A stretch of 64,000 nucleotides of DNA from Paraphoma chrysanthemicola (Eukaryota; Ascomycota; Dothideomycetes; Pleosporales; Phaeosphaeriaceae). Position 1 is the first letter of the stretch, and each line of letters opens with the position of its first letter. The notes under the pieces are model-generated. The model had not been told where the DNA came from and made no database searches. It saw only the letters and a program-made list of their open reading frames with translations. A program made the position numbers and the translations under genes. The DNA lies in NCBI GenBank assembly GCA_020744225.1, contig JAGMWG010000016.1:992001-1056000 (forward strand). The letters run 5' to 3'. Of this stretch, positions 21,735-33,289 are shown piece after piece.

Positions 21735-23609
21735 ATGTCGTTGTTACTTGCCCTTCGAGGCCGTACAGCCCGTTTCGCACACAAGAACCCAATCGTGCTT
21801 ACTACACCCCAATACTCCAAGGCACAATTACGACGCCCATCACAGTATGCGAGCCTCATCACTACATACAGCACCAGAACGGGCCCAAATGCTGCTTTTG
21901 ACTGTGGAGTGCAGGTGTACTCTGGAGTCGCAGAGCAGAGCAAACCCATATGGACCAAGGACATTGGCGCTTTCATCCTCCCCAACATCGGCGACACGGA
22001 CCGACGCTGCTCAAAAGCTGCCCAGAACCCTGAGACTAGTATTGAAGAGCTCGGCAGATGTCATGATGCATCTGATGATATTCAGCGTGCGCCTCAGTAC
22101 ATGACGCCTCTTCGCACAAATCCAATACCAGACATTCCGGACCATGCTACCGCGACGATTTCCGTGCCTGACACTAATCAACGACAATTCGTTCGCATGT
22201 TTCGAAAAGTATGGGATGAATGGGCGTTTGTGTCTGATTCACATATTTTCCTCGCCGCGGATATTCGCGCGGGTTTGGAGCTTGGCATTGACGCGCGAGA
22301 GACTCGTAGACCGGGGATCTGGGATGGCCGGGTTACAATATGCTTCCAGGTAAAACACGGCGACGAGATTGTGACGGATGAGATTAAGCTGCGTGTTGCG
22401 CCGGTGCTTGTGCATAACCATCTCGACGTCGTTGAAGAGGTAGTCTCCACAGCTGGAGATGAGGCTTCTTTTCCATGGCAACATCGCTTCAACCACGATT
22501 TGACAGAAGCGCTTTCCGGCACTGGAGTCTCTGGACCGCTCTTGCTGGACAAGGACAATGATCACTGGGCGCAAGACATTGTCAAGCCAGGGTACGTGAG
22601 CATGCCAGGCCCAAACGGGACAACGTCTCTTCGCGTACACATCCGATCAAGCCAGGATTCCCGCGTATCTGGACGTCAAGTTTTCACGAGTCTCCGCGGC
22701 ACGGGCGTTGGTGCTGTGCATTATCTAGGCGGTGCGAGAGACGAGATCAATTCCATGGGCAATCTGGATTGTACTCCGCCCTTCACTCACAAAGGCACCA
22801 CATGGCCCGCTGGAAGGATCATCATGGGTCACCATGGCCCATATGAGCCGCACATACTTCCCTACTTCCGCGCGCAAGAGGCGCAGGATCCTATCCTGCT
22901 GGACGCCGCGTGGCTATGGGTCGGGCATGTCGACGAATTCGTGCAATTCCTCCCCGTGAAAAGCGAACGAGGATGGGCAGTTGTCATCGTAGATCCTATG
23001 GCCGGACTAGCGATACTCCAAGACGCACAAAATGCCGGACACGGGAGCATACCCATGTTTTCCCGCAAAACAGACGCCCCCCTGGACGGCGTGACACCAG
23101 AAACCTGCACCGAGGACACATACGGATGCCTATCGATCCCGGTGCCTGGAACCAGTATCAACGAGTATCTAGCCGATCCAAACGTGCGTATAACAAATAT
23201 GCAAGTGTCAAAGCGCATTGCAGCAAATATTGAAATTCTGAAGACGGAGATAGGACTCTCTGATAACGAGATCTACCATCTCCCCACCCTTTTCAACAAC
23301 GTTAATCGCAACGACCTACCCTTCATCGGACCCCGTGCGCCCGATGAGAACCTCGCAGTCGTCGCAACGTACCCCGCGACAATCAACGGCGTAGTACTGA
23401 CGGGTTTCGCAACGTACATAGCGCCTAGGCCCTGGGGTCCGGTGATCGATGGCAATGATGTCGTGGCGGAAGCGACGAGGAAGTTGTATGAGGGGTTGGG
23501 CTGGAAGGTCAAGTTTATAGATAATTGGAATTCGCATCATGGGTGGGGCGGGGAAGTGCATTGCGCGACAAATACGATGAGAGATATGAGGAGACGGTGG
23601 TGGTCGTAG
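21735..23609 (+). CDS. protein-arginine deiminase (PAD) family protein
   Basis: Single exon, 624 aa from ATG 21735; an extension to 21684 needs TTG. The catalytic domain is well kept: Asp281 in DHWAQDIVKPGY, His398 and Asp400 in VGHVDEFVQF, and Cys610 in GGEVHCATNTMRD match the Asp/His/Asp/Cys set of vertebrate PADs (PAD4 Asp350, His471, Asp473, Cys645). Other family blocks are GAFILPNIGDTDRRC near residue 85 and GNLDCTPPFTHKG near 340. PADs convert peptidyl-arginine to citrulline, normally with Ca2+. The N-terminus is short and its first 60 residues are unlike any domain I recognise, so the true start or an upstream exon is uncertain; I see no clear signal peptide. PAD homologues are known in some fungi, cyanobacteria and other bacteria, as well as animals. 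A divergent Zn2Cys6 gene lies upstream. Confidence 0.88.
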   Translation: MSLLLALRGRTARFAHKNPIVLTTPQYSKAQLRRPSQYASLITTYSTRTGPNAAFDCGVQVYSGVAEQSKPIWTKDIGAFILPNIGDTDRRCSKAAQNPETSIEELGRCHDASDDIQRAPQYMTPLRTNPIPDIPDHATATISVPDTNQRQFVRMFRKVWDEWAFVSDSHIFLAADIRAGLELGIDARETRRPGIWDGRVTICFQVKHGDEIVTDEIKLRVAPVLVHNHLDVVEEVVSTAGDEASFPWQHRFNHDLTEALSGTGVSGPLLLDKDNDHWAQDIVKPGYVSMPGPNGTTSLRVHIRSSQDSRVSGRQVFTSLRGTGVGAVHYLGGARDEINSMGNLDCTPPFTHKGTTWPAGRIIMGHHGPYEPHILPYFRAQEAQDPILLDAAWLWVGHVDEFVQFLPVKSERGWAVVIVDPMAGLAILQDAQNAGHGSIPMFSRKTDAPLDGVTPETCTEDTYGCLSIPVPGTSINEYLADPNVRITNMQVSKRIAANIEILKTEIGLSDNEIYHLPTLFNNVNRNDLPFIGPRAPDENLAVVATYPATINGVVLTGFATYIAPRPWGPVIDGNDVVAEATRKLYEGLGWKVKFIDNWNSHHGWGGEVHCATNTMRDMRRRWWS

Positions 23610-24191
23610 AGTGGTTGTGTGCTACCATTATGCTTTGTATTGATAAGTGTACGATATAGTGTATATGTAAAGATTAGCTAGGGCACGCATTGATTGAGTT
23701 TCCTGAGTCTAATACATCTGTATTTCTTCTGTATATGTCATATTTCATTAACTACTCCAATGGGGGTATCTACCAAAGACTCTAAAAATTTCGCGCATAA
23801 TGAGCCTGATGTCTAATCTAAGTCTCTAGCATCGAGATGCACTCCTACTTATAAATCGTATTGTGATAGTCTAGGAAACCGGAAGCCCGCCGACCATACT
23901 TGCATATCTCAGCAATGGGAATATTCGTTGACTATTTTAGGACAGGTTCAAGCCGTCAATGGTCTGAAGAGACAAGCACTGTAATTGGAGTCGTCAGCAT
24001 TCATCTTGTACCCGATTTGATGAGATGGATTCGACTGTCTGCAAGGCTCAGACTTGCCTTTTATTTACATGTCAGTGACTCCGCGCGCACGTAGTGATCG
24101 GATGACCCGAGGAATACGCTGGTGTCTCCACAATTTGCTCTTGGGATAATCATTGCCGGAAAAGAGAAAGAAGTAAGGTAGACTGACCGTT
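23610..24191. other. intergenic, convergent 3' ends
   Basis: 582 bp, AT-richer than the flanking genes, between convergent ends. Nothing coding is seen. Confidence 0.6.
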
Positions 24192-25950
24192 TCATGTCAG
24201 CACATGAGTGCCCTTTGTTTTTCCGGTCTCCATCTTGGCTGTGCGTGCACCAAATTGGATAGCACGCTTCTTCTCCGCAGCGACAATCTTCATGCCAAGT
24301 CTCCAAGCCAGCAGTCGAAGTATGCGCTTTGCAGGCTCCAGAAACTGGGCCGGATTGTCCGAAGACTCGTCTTGAGGGCAGCCGAAGTCACATTTGGTAG
24401 CGACTGGGAGCTGAAGTGCCAATGCGATGAAGTCTTCATCAAGATAAGGAAAGCGCACCTCCTTGCTGGAACTGCTGATAACACGGTCGTCTCGGCCCAG
24501 ATTACGTTTGCCGAGACGGTTGAAGTCAAGCTCCAGCTCGTCGAGTAGGCCGGTGTATCCTCGACGATCGAATGCAGTAGCGTGGCGCTGGTAGCCTCCA
24601 AAAAGCTCGTCAGCACCTAGTCCTGATAGCAGTACATGTGCCGACGTCGTGTATGGTGTAGTATGTTCTTTCTCTTCTGATTGTGTCCAACCTACACCGC
24701 GTGATGCGAAATATAGTGCATACGAGATGGAAAGGTCCATTTCTGTGTTATGCGGATGCATAAGGGTCATGACGGCTGCGCGATGTGCTACCGTCTCTGT
24801 GTATGGTACATCAATTGCAACAAAGTTCCAGCTCCGGCCAGGACACACTGCCCTTAGCTCTGCGTGTGATGAGCGGCCTGTGATTCGATCTGGACAGAGC
24901 TCGTAGGGGCTGATTCCGGGATCGAGTTTCCCATGGATCCGCGGATTTTCGAAAGCCACGTTCAGTAGATCAATCTGTTCATTGAGAGGCATGAGATCAT
25001 GACACATGCGTGCAAGGATAGTGCAGTCAAGGCCTCCCGAGAACAAGATGGCTACCTTCGACGCATGGCCTTCAGCCTTGCTAGAAGGAACAATAGCTTC
25101 TCGGACGTGCTGAATCCGCATCTTCAGAGATTGTTCGAGCGAAGATTTGAGCTGATCCACAGCTTCATCAGCTGAGGTGAGACTTTCAGGAATTGTACGA
25201 TTCAAGACTGGAAACGGCGCACTCTGTTCTGGTCAGCAAAGACCAAAGACCGGAAGACTTACCTACGACTGAAGAGCTCTCTTCTATCAAACGTTGTGGC
25301 GAATCATTTGTGATCAATGTTGGCGAGAGTAGTAAGTCACCCGCTGATGAAGACGACAGGTCAACAAGGTAAATACCATCGGCTTCGACCTCTGCCCACG
25401 CTTCGCCACAAGCGTTATCACAAACGCTGGAGAGTACGAGAGTGCCATCTGAAGTAGACTTCTTCAACAGTGACCGTCTACCAAGACAGTCTCGTCCATA
25501 GTAGAGAGCCTTGTAGTAAGCGTCCCAGTATACGAACGCATATGGCCCTTTGATGCTTGACATGAAAGCAGTGACTGATTTTCTCGACAATGGGGCGTCA
25601 TCAGCACCTCGGGAAGCAGCTAAGAGATTTTCGAAGACGAGTTGGGAATCATTGCCGACTACATGCTCACCCCCAACAGTCCAAGCTTCGCCATTCCAAC
25701 AAAGAATGGATGAAGTGTCTGCATCTCGGAGAGGTTGATCAACAACTTTTGTGCCGCGCAGTGAGAGCACCGTAGACAAGAAGGTAGCGTGAAGCTGATG
25801 AGACTTCTGATTGTTGTCTGTCGAAGTCGCGTCCAGTCGAACCTGATGCTGTCCTATGCTATCAGGCCCGCGGTTGCGAAGAAGCTGCTTCGTTGCAGAA
25901 TCCGGGGAGACAAAATCTCCCCGCGAGATGGAGCAGAAGATGCCGCACAT
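24192..25950 (-). CDS. asparagine synthetase domain-containing protein (ASNSD1-like)
   Basis: About 574 aa in two exons: 25263..25950 and 24192..25228 if a 34-bp intron (GTAAGT...CCAG) is used, or a 43-bp intron at 25224-25266 (GTAGGT...ACAG). Both keep the frame. The start ATG 25950 gives Met-Cys-Gly-Ile-Phe, so Cys2 is the glutaminase nucleophile after Met removal; the open frame upstream lacks an ATG. The N-terminal class II glutamine amidotransferase carries RNRGPDSIGQHQ and the WNGEAWT block. The C-terminal synthetase has a PP-loop-type motif FSGGLDCT (Cys where Ser is usual) and GLGADELFGGYQRH. The length and layout match yeast YML096W/human ASNSD1 better than the canonical Asn1. Its reaction in vivo is poorly known. 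It shares a 270-bp promoter region with the Vps9-type gene. Confidence 0.87.
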
Positions 25951-26220
25951 GGCAGAGTTGGCGTGTTGGGGATGTCGAGGTTGGTGTTGAGATGCAGGCT
26001 CTGGTGCGCGGTTCGAGTTAGCGGCGTTGACTCGGAGATTCGCGTCCCAAACGCCGATGGCCATGCGGACAACGTCCAAGCAGGCGCAGCACGTCACTCG
26101 CCATAATCGCTGCTGCCACTGTCACGGCCTCTCTGAGCTTGCGTGAAGCTCCAGCACACTTCCATGGACGCTGACTAAGACCAATACACTCCCAGGTCGC
26201 GCTCTCACCCTACTCGGCAT

Positions 26221-28801
26221 ATGTCTCTCCCGAACCCAAGTCCGCAACTCGATGAAGCCCGCGATGTCACCAAGGAAGAGAAGCTAGACAGTGTGGGGGA
26301 TAAGACGGAGGATGTAGCAATTGTAGATGCTGAGGGTACGCCAAAGGAGCCCCATAAGACCCCGGCGATCGTCGATGACGCGCACGACAGCAGCGACGCG
26401 GGGCAGGCAGCGACCTCGAGCGCAGAGGGGAAGAGAATAGGTGGCGGCGTGCAAGACGGGCCAAACCTCATAGACGTGGAGGAGGACTCGGGTCACGCGG
26501 CAGGCAGCTCGAAGACGTCTACTGGGGCACCAGAACACACGCTAGAGACTACCTCTGAGAAGCAGGTAGAAGACGTTACAGCTGCGACAAACCTCATAGA
26601 TCTCTCCTCCACACCACCACCGCCTCAGCCGTCCGCCAAGGCCGCTGGAAAAGTCGCCATACGGTCAGAGTCGCCCCCACCTCCACCGCCAAAAGACGAG
26701 AAGTACCTCACGACCAGCAATGTGCCCAGCCGCACCACGTCACCCTTGTCGCAGGGGAAGTCGAGTGGGAGGAACTCGGAAGATGCCGCAGCCGCCGACT
26801 ACGCCGCAAAATACGATGGTGCCGAGGAGGTGGTGGACGACTCGCAGGAGGAGATACAGAGCATCATGGGCCAGTTCGAGCACGAGGGCGGCGGACCTGG
26901 CGCAGAAGAGATCATGTCGCCGCGCCTGGAGCTGGCGAGTCCGCTGCTAGAGTCACCATCCACGCCCTTTCCTCCGCGAAGATCAAGCTTGGTGCCTCTG
27001 GACAAGCCCCTGCCCATGCCCACCACTGACGACGCCGCCTCGGTCCATTCGCTGCAGTCACCGCCTCCTAGAACCTCCTCTCTATATCGCGTTGGGACAA
27101 ACACTTCCTTCGTAGAGCCCACATCACCTAGCGCGCATGCGCCCAAATACCAACCTACCCAACCAGCACCTGAGCCTGAGCCAGACCTACCCTTCGATTT
27201 CCACCGCTTCTTGGAGCAGCTGCGACACCGCACGGCTGACCCCGTAGCCAAATTTCTTCGCTCGTTTCTGCTCGAGTTTGGGAAGAAGCAGTGGATGGTG
27301 CACGAGCAGGTCAAAATCATAGGCGATTTCCTCGAGTTCATTAGCAAGAAGATGGCACAGTGCGAAGTCTGGCGGACTGTATCAGACGCCGAGTTTGACA
27401 ACGCAAGAGAAGGCATGGAGAAGCTCGTCATGAACCGGCTCTACAATCAGACATTTTCCCCTGCAATTCCACCGCCAGAGCCCGCGTCGCCAAGAAAAGG
27501 CCGGCGGAGACAAGAACCGCCCGGCCCAGGACGCAGAGGGCAGCATCAAGAGGACGTGGAGCGGGATGAAGTGCTTGCCCAAAAGGTGCGCATCTACAAG
27601 TGGGTCAGCGAAGAGCATCTCGACATCAAGCCTGTTGGAGAGAAGGGGAAGAAGTTCCTCGGCTTAGCGCAACAAGAGCTACTGAAGATCAAGAGCTATC
27701 GCGCGCCCAGAGACAAGATTATTTGTGTCTTGAACTGCTGCAAGGTCATCTTTGGCTTCCTCCGAACATCCAAGTCGGACCAATCTGCAGATGCCTTTGT
27801 TCCATTGTTGATCTATACAGTCCTCCAGGCGAATCCAGATCATCTAGTCTCAAACGTGCAATATATCCTACGATTCCGGAATCAAGACAAGCTCGGCGGC
27901 GAGGCAGGCTACTACATCTCGTCCCTAATGGGCGCCGTCCAATTCATCGAAGGCCTCGATAAAACCTCCCTCACAGTCACCGATGAAGAGTTTGAAAAGA
28001 ACGTCGAAGCCGCCGTCTCCGCGATTGCAGAACGCCACGCAGAAGCAGAAGCCTCGTCCTCAACCCATCTCCAACCTACCACTCCAGGCCACCGCCGCAT
28101 GCCATCACCACACTATCACCACCTCTCGGAAAAAGGGACCCCTCTCCGCCCCGAAGTCACAACCCGCAACTCGATGGAAGCCGAACGCGCAACGCCCCGT
28201 CGCTCAACCAGCGTCAAAGACCGCAAAGCCGAAGCCGAAGCACCAGAGGAAGAAAACGCTGCAGTAGCAGGCTTACTACGAACTATCCAGCGCCCGCTCA
28301 GTACCATCGGCCGCATCTTCTCCGACACAGATACCCATTCCTCGCCCGCGACAACACCGCAACAAGGCAGCACACCTGCTCCTCGACCAGCAGCTCCGCA
28401 ACCGCGAGTCTCGTCTGAATTTCCAGGCCAATCCGCACCCTCCCAAACACAGCCCCAACCGCAATATTCTGAAAAATCGCCTCACCCGAGAGCACCTCAA
28501 CACGATGACAATCAACAGCGCCAGAAACTCTCAGCCGAAGACGCGGCTGCGCGCCAAGCGAGTGTTGAAGCAGAACAGGCGCGCAGGATACAGGAGAAGG
28601 AGCATCGTGTCGTGGTCGAGACGCTGCAGGGCATGTTTCCGCAATTAGATCGCGATGTGATTGATGATGTCGTTAGGGTTAAAGAGGGGAGGTAAGTCTA
28701 CACATTCCTGTTTTGGGTCATTGTTTTTGTGAGTGGAGGTACTGACGTGCAGTAGGGTTGGATTAGCTGTTGATGCGTGTTTGGCGTTGGCGAATCCTTG
28801 A
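26221..28801 (+). CDS. Vps9-type guanine nucleotide exchange factor with CUE domain
   Basis: Model: join(26221..28691, 28756..28801), 838 aa. The small last exon is required: the intron (GTAAGT...CAGTAG) joins VVRVKEGR to VGLAVDACLALANP and so completes the CUE domain. Residues 1-320 are acidic, Pro/Ser-rich and disordered. A helical bundle (FHRFLEQLRHRTADPVAKFL) begins near 324 and the VPS9 domain spans about 445-610 (RAPRDKIICVLNCCKVIFG, DAFVPLLIYTVLQANPDHLV, YYISSLMGAVQFIE). A second disordered stretch precedes the CUE ubiquitin-binding domain at about 795-838 (LQGMFPQLDRDVIDDVV). It is expected to activate Rab5/Vps21 GTPases on endosomes in vacuolar protein sorting. This order of domains is that of yeast Vps9, with a longer N-terminus. 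Confidence 0.93.
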
Positions 28802-29543
28802 TTGATGGAGAATATGAGGGTGTGAGCTTGTGCAGATGATTGGGAAGACGGATTGTGTGCGTGGGTTGAGGTGAAGGGTATTTGGAAGGGACGTGATGAT
28901 GATGATTCATGCATATATGCTCAACGCACCTCATAGCTTGCGTAGATTTTGACAGCGGTGTAGAAACTAAACCTAACGAAGCGACTGATTGCTTGTTGTG
29001 CTGACAATTTGCATGAAAGCGATGCAGCATTTCGACTCACATCTGATGAACCACGGGGCGATATCACGACAAAATCCCTCCCGCGCAACCGATGCCATCC
29101 CACGTCAGCGTCGAACCCTCATCCACAAACGCACACAAAGCATGCCACTCCCCTCTCGGTACAAATATTTCCCCGAACACCCTGTACATCATTCATTTCC
29201 CCACCAAGACCAATCACTTCGCACAACCACTATCCCCACGCCCTTCCACGACCGTTGTTCAGCTGAGAAAGTCGCCAATGCCCCTGCAGTAGCGTGGCGC
29301 CGCGCCGATTCCCAACGTCTGTCTGAGTTGTGTAAGCTCACCAACATCAAGCCACCGGATATAAGGACGCGTCGGTAAGGGTCGGCGAAATATCGGCAAG
29401 CTGCACGCATCGAACGACTCGCGGCAAGCCACTCGCGTGTATTCTCGATGGCTAGTCGCGTACGCTAGCAATCTCGAAGTTTGTCGATTGTGGCGCTCGG
29501 TGCTTTTTGTCGTTAATGCGTGCTGTTTCGGGTAAATTATTAT
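28802..29543. other. intergenic, convergent 3' ends
   Basis: 742 bp between convergent genes; overlapping short frames at 28989-29378 show no family features. Nothing further is called. Confidence 0.55.
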
Positions 29544-32214
29544 TCACTGCCAGTTGTGTGTTGCGTTTTGGCTCCATGAACTTGTGTCGGGCTGTGATTG
29601 TGGGATTTGATTCCAGTTCGTACCATCCGCTTGTTGCTGCTGTTGTGGTTGCTGTGTCCAAGTGCTGCCATCGGTTTGTTGCACTTGCTGGGATTGTTGC
29701 TGCACGGGCTGTGCCCAATTGACTCCGTCGTTCGACTGCTGCGACTGCTGTGCTGGAGGTTGAGGGACTGGTGACCAATTGCTGCCGTCACTTTGCTGTG
29801 GCTGTGGAGGAATCCAGCCTGCGCCGTCGTTCCCTGGCAAAGATGCCCCTGGGCTTGTGCCTTGGGGCGAGAATCCCGCACCGTACACCAATGCTCTCCG
29901 CTTTTGTCCTTCTGTTGGCTGCGGCAAATCTGGCATAGGCTGTGGCGATGGCGTGTTAGCCCACAAATGTGTCTGTGATTGCCCTGTTCCATCGTATGAG
30001 AGTGTAGGATGGTGAGGACTGGTCTGCCCCTCAAAGGGATTGCCGTTGTACGACATGGTGCCCGAGTAGGGACTTGGCTGCTGCGGAAACAGGCTCGGTG
30101 GGGTGGTGGGGCCGTAAACGAGCTGTGGACCTTGAGGTGAGGCCGACGGCATGGGCACCCATCGCGGAGGATAAGTGACTGGAGGTGGTAGTTGTTGCGT
30201 CTGGGGCGAAGGGTGTGGTGAATTTGAATTGCGCTGATACAGTTGCGCGCTGAGCGCTGCTGATTCACGCTGGAAGCGATCACGCCAGTGTGTGAAGCCG
30301 AAGCGAAGTCCAAAGTTGGACAGAACCGACGTAAAATCGTTGATTGCGTTGATTGCCCGGGAAGTGGGGTCAGAGGGAGCTATTTGTCCTTCTGGCAGCA
30401 GAGGCGCTGGGAAGGGTGGCGCACTGTACTGTGCAGGGGGAGCGAGTGGATCTTCCGATTCGGGCTGCGCGGAGGTAGTTGGCGCTGGAGGAGTGGGTGC
30501 CCTTGGATCCAGGATGACGTCCATGTTCCGCGAGAGAACGTCAACGAATTGACGACCTGTCATGTAAGCGCGCATTGCATCATAGAATGTCACAGGCGGT
30601 TTGGTCGTGCTTGATGGTTTGTTCAGAAGCGACAGTAGGTTGGTAGAGTAGGCGATGCAATGCTCGAATATCAGACGCTGAGCATACTCGTGTATGTGGG
30701 GGATGCGTGGACTGGGCGACAGGATGTAGACGTAGCTGTAGAGGAGCTCCAGCTCGAAGAAGGACCTGATGGCTGGCAGTGTATTTTGCGGCATGTCCTG
30801 GAACCAATCTGACATCCTGGCGTATTGTTTCCAGATGTATGGATACGGGTCAACCCATGGTTCTCGGCCAGATTGAAACAAGTCCATGTACCATTCGGAT
30901 TGAATTTCCCGTATTCGGAACAGATCAAGCGCCGAATCGAAAGACTGTTGGAAAACCTGCGACTGCGGAGATGAGTACTTCGACGAAATGGCATTTACAT
31001 AGAAGGGAAACGATACGGATGTAGCTTCATCTGAGAACGAGAAAGCACGGGTCTGAACAAGTGAGGTTGATCTAGCTACAGGTTAGTGGGGTCGACAAGG
31101 ATTCTCAGAGTGACATACCTGTCGAGAGAGTATACACACCAGTACACTCTCCGCCTAATCTCCAATTTCGACTTTGAAATGGCGACATTCTTAGATGGAT
31201 CCTGGTGGATGCCAAGATCGACCATGGCGCGGGAGGCTGCACCGATCAGAGTCCAGCTGTCGAAATGGTGGGGGTCCATGGTTGCATATATTGTCCAGAG
31301 AACAAGGGCCTGGATGCTGGTGACGTAGCCGGGATGCAAGACATCCTCAGCATTCTCTAGTGCGGCATTGACGTGTCCAACAGCATCCGAGTACAAGGTG
31401 TCTCCTCTTGATTCGGACTGCGAGAGCGAGGCGATGGCTAGGACCATGCGTACCGTCCACTTGTCCCAGGATGAGGCTGAATTACCTTGTTGGTAGACGG
31501 CATCGACCGAAGAGTAGAGGGTCGCCTCCTCGAACACAGGAAGGAGTGTGTAGATGTTGTTCAGGTAGTGTTGGATGAGCGGATTAGCTGCATACCTTGC
31601 TGGAAGAGCCTTGGTCATGCCGGTGGGCAACGGTTCTTTGGTGCTTGCTGATTGGATCAGTCTTGCATACGACATCTCTGTGGTGAAGCCGTAAAAGTCT
31701 CTGGCGGTGGCATTGACAGCGCTGGAATAGATCAGCGCCTGGTTTGGTGAGTGTCAAAGGAAACCTACAGGATACCAAAGTTGGAGACCAGATCATCAAT
31801 CTCGACGGCTTCCTTTCTCCGGGCTGCGCGCTGGCTGATGGGCTTCGCCTTCACCGTCTCGACTGAAGTCCTGCGTGGGGTGGAGTTTTCGGACATGTCG
31901 AGCATCAACACAGACGACTTCCTCCTCGCTCTCTGCTCGGCGATCCTCTTCTCCAGCCGCTCCACTCTTGCCTCGAGCGTGGCAACATAGCTCCTCTCTT
32001 TGCCCCGCGCAAACTGGTCATTTGTGCTAGAGCACTCTGAAGCACGATTCGACTTTTCACATGCTGTGCAGGCTGGCAGCTTTCCATCACACTTGACTTT
32101 GGCGGCACGACAACGTGAGCAGGCGGCCACTGGGCGACTCACTCGCAGCAGGGGTGTTTCCAGCACCATGAGGCTGTTGGGTTTGTGGTGGTAAGCATCA
32201 ACCCGCATGATCAT
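29544..32214 (-). CDS. Zn2Cys6 transcription factor with Gln/Trp-repeat C-terminus
   Basis: Model: complement(29544..31071, 31119..31721, 31769..32214), 858 aa. Both introns are 47 bp (31722-31768, GTAGGT...CCAG; 31072-31118, GTATGT...CTAG) and close in phase. The cluster CSRCRAAKVKC...CTAC...C has spacing C2C6C6C2C8C, followed by a coiled coil (YVATLEARVERLEKRIAEQ). The middle (NATARDFYGFTTEMSYARL, then AALENAEDVLHPGYVTSIQA and RRRVYWCVYSLDR) is a fungal-specific transcription factor domain (Fungal_trans). The last 100 residues repeat a (N/D)G-x-x-W unit about six times between Gln-rich spacers, a likely activation region. It is a nuclear regulator of unknown target. ATG 32169 is an alternative start. 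It is divergent from the Zn2Cys6 gene at 33290. Confidence 0.88.
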
Positions 32215-33289
32215 GACGACGGCCGAAAGGTCTGATTAATCAAACCCAAGGACACAGAAACAACGATTGGGATGGACGTGGATCTCCATGCAAGGATAGT
32301 GCGGTAGGATTGAGGGGCACTTGATTTGATAGAGATAGGCTTCATTCGGATCCAAGAAACGGGAGGCGCACTCACCAGGATAGGGTCAATGTACAAATGG
32401 CAGTGTAGCGTGCTCTTCTAGAACAGCGTGGTCCGCGGAGGCGAGACGGCCGTTTGAATGTCGTGGTTCGCAGGCGTTTGGAGTGGTGTTAAGCGTCTCA
32501 CGCGTGGCGTAGGCGGTTGCTGCACCCCTCCGCCTTCGCGTCGAGGCGTTGTGTGAAGCCGCGGCTATTCTGCGGGCTGTGACAGGCGGACCGGGAGTGG
32601 TGCCGCGTGTGGTGTAGTGGTACACGGACGCTGTCGTTTGCGAGTCGTAGACGGGGGGCTGCTGCGCAGTGCTGAGGTACGGTGCGATGAGATACGGACC
32701 GCAATGCCCCCTTTCGCCGACTGACGTTCGAGGCCCAATTCCTTACAGGGCCTATCAGCGGGCTCTTCCGTGCGTGCCCCTCGAAATGGCTGGCGCGAGA
32801 GCTCAACCTGTCGCTGCAGAGCTACGCCGCACCAGGCGCGGTTTCGTCATCCGCCGCGTTCTTTATCCGTGCATCCGATTGGCCTAGCGGGATGATAGGT
32901 GGCTGTTTTTTTGCAGTGGGTGCTAGCGACGCGCAGCACTGGCGGCTTGTTAATCGTCGAAACACCCAACGACGGTTCTTCGGTCGGCTCCTGCAGGACG
33001 GCCACCTCAGCCTAGTGCAGTGCAGTAGTGAGAGTCGCACAGGCGCCGGAGTATCTCTCTTTGTTGTGTCTGCCCGCCGTCGCCATCGCCCCCGTCTCTC
33101 CAGAAGTGACTTTACTCTTCACAGGCCGTCCGAGACTCGCTGCGTGCTGTGCGACAGGATCCCTGGTGATGGACGTGCGTGTCGATCTCCCCACCCCACA
33201 AGCCGAGCATCATAAGCCAGCACCAGCCCACCGCCCCTCGAGCAGCAGCAGCAGTAGTAGTAGTAGGAGCGACCGGTGACAATCGAGCT
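32215..33289. other. divergent promoter region of two regulators
   Basis: 1.08 kb between two divergent Zn2Cys6 genes. The right part is GC-rich and likely 5' leader of the plus-strand gene. Open frames such as 33028-33279 lack an ATG start and are not called. Confidence 0.55.
33241..33267 (+). repeat. AGC/AGT trinucleotide microsatellite in a 5' leader
   Basis: Four to five AGC units run into four AGT units ending 23 bp before the ATG at 33290. The tract is probably transcribed in the leader of the Zn2Cys6 gene. Length is visible directly; any effect is inferred. Confidence 0.85.

Noticed and set aside
14919..23609. Secondary-metabolite cluster (GMC enzyme, regulator, deiminase)
   Set aside because: No backbone synthase (PKS, NRPS, terpene or DMAT) is present, so a cluster label is not supported.
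25951..26097. N-terminal extension of the asparagine synthetase
   Set aside because: It would bury the Cys2 nucleophile and lacks an ATG.
26799..27431. 210-codon minus-strand open frame
   Set aside because: Antisense shadow of the Vps9-type gene with no conserved motif.
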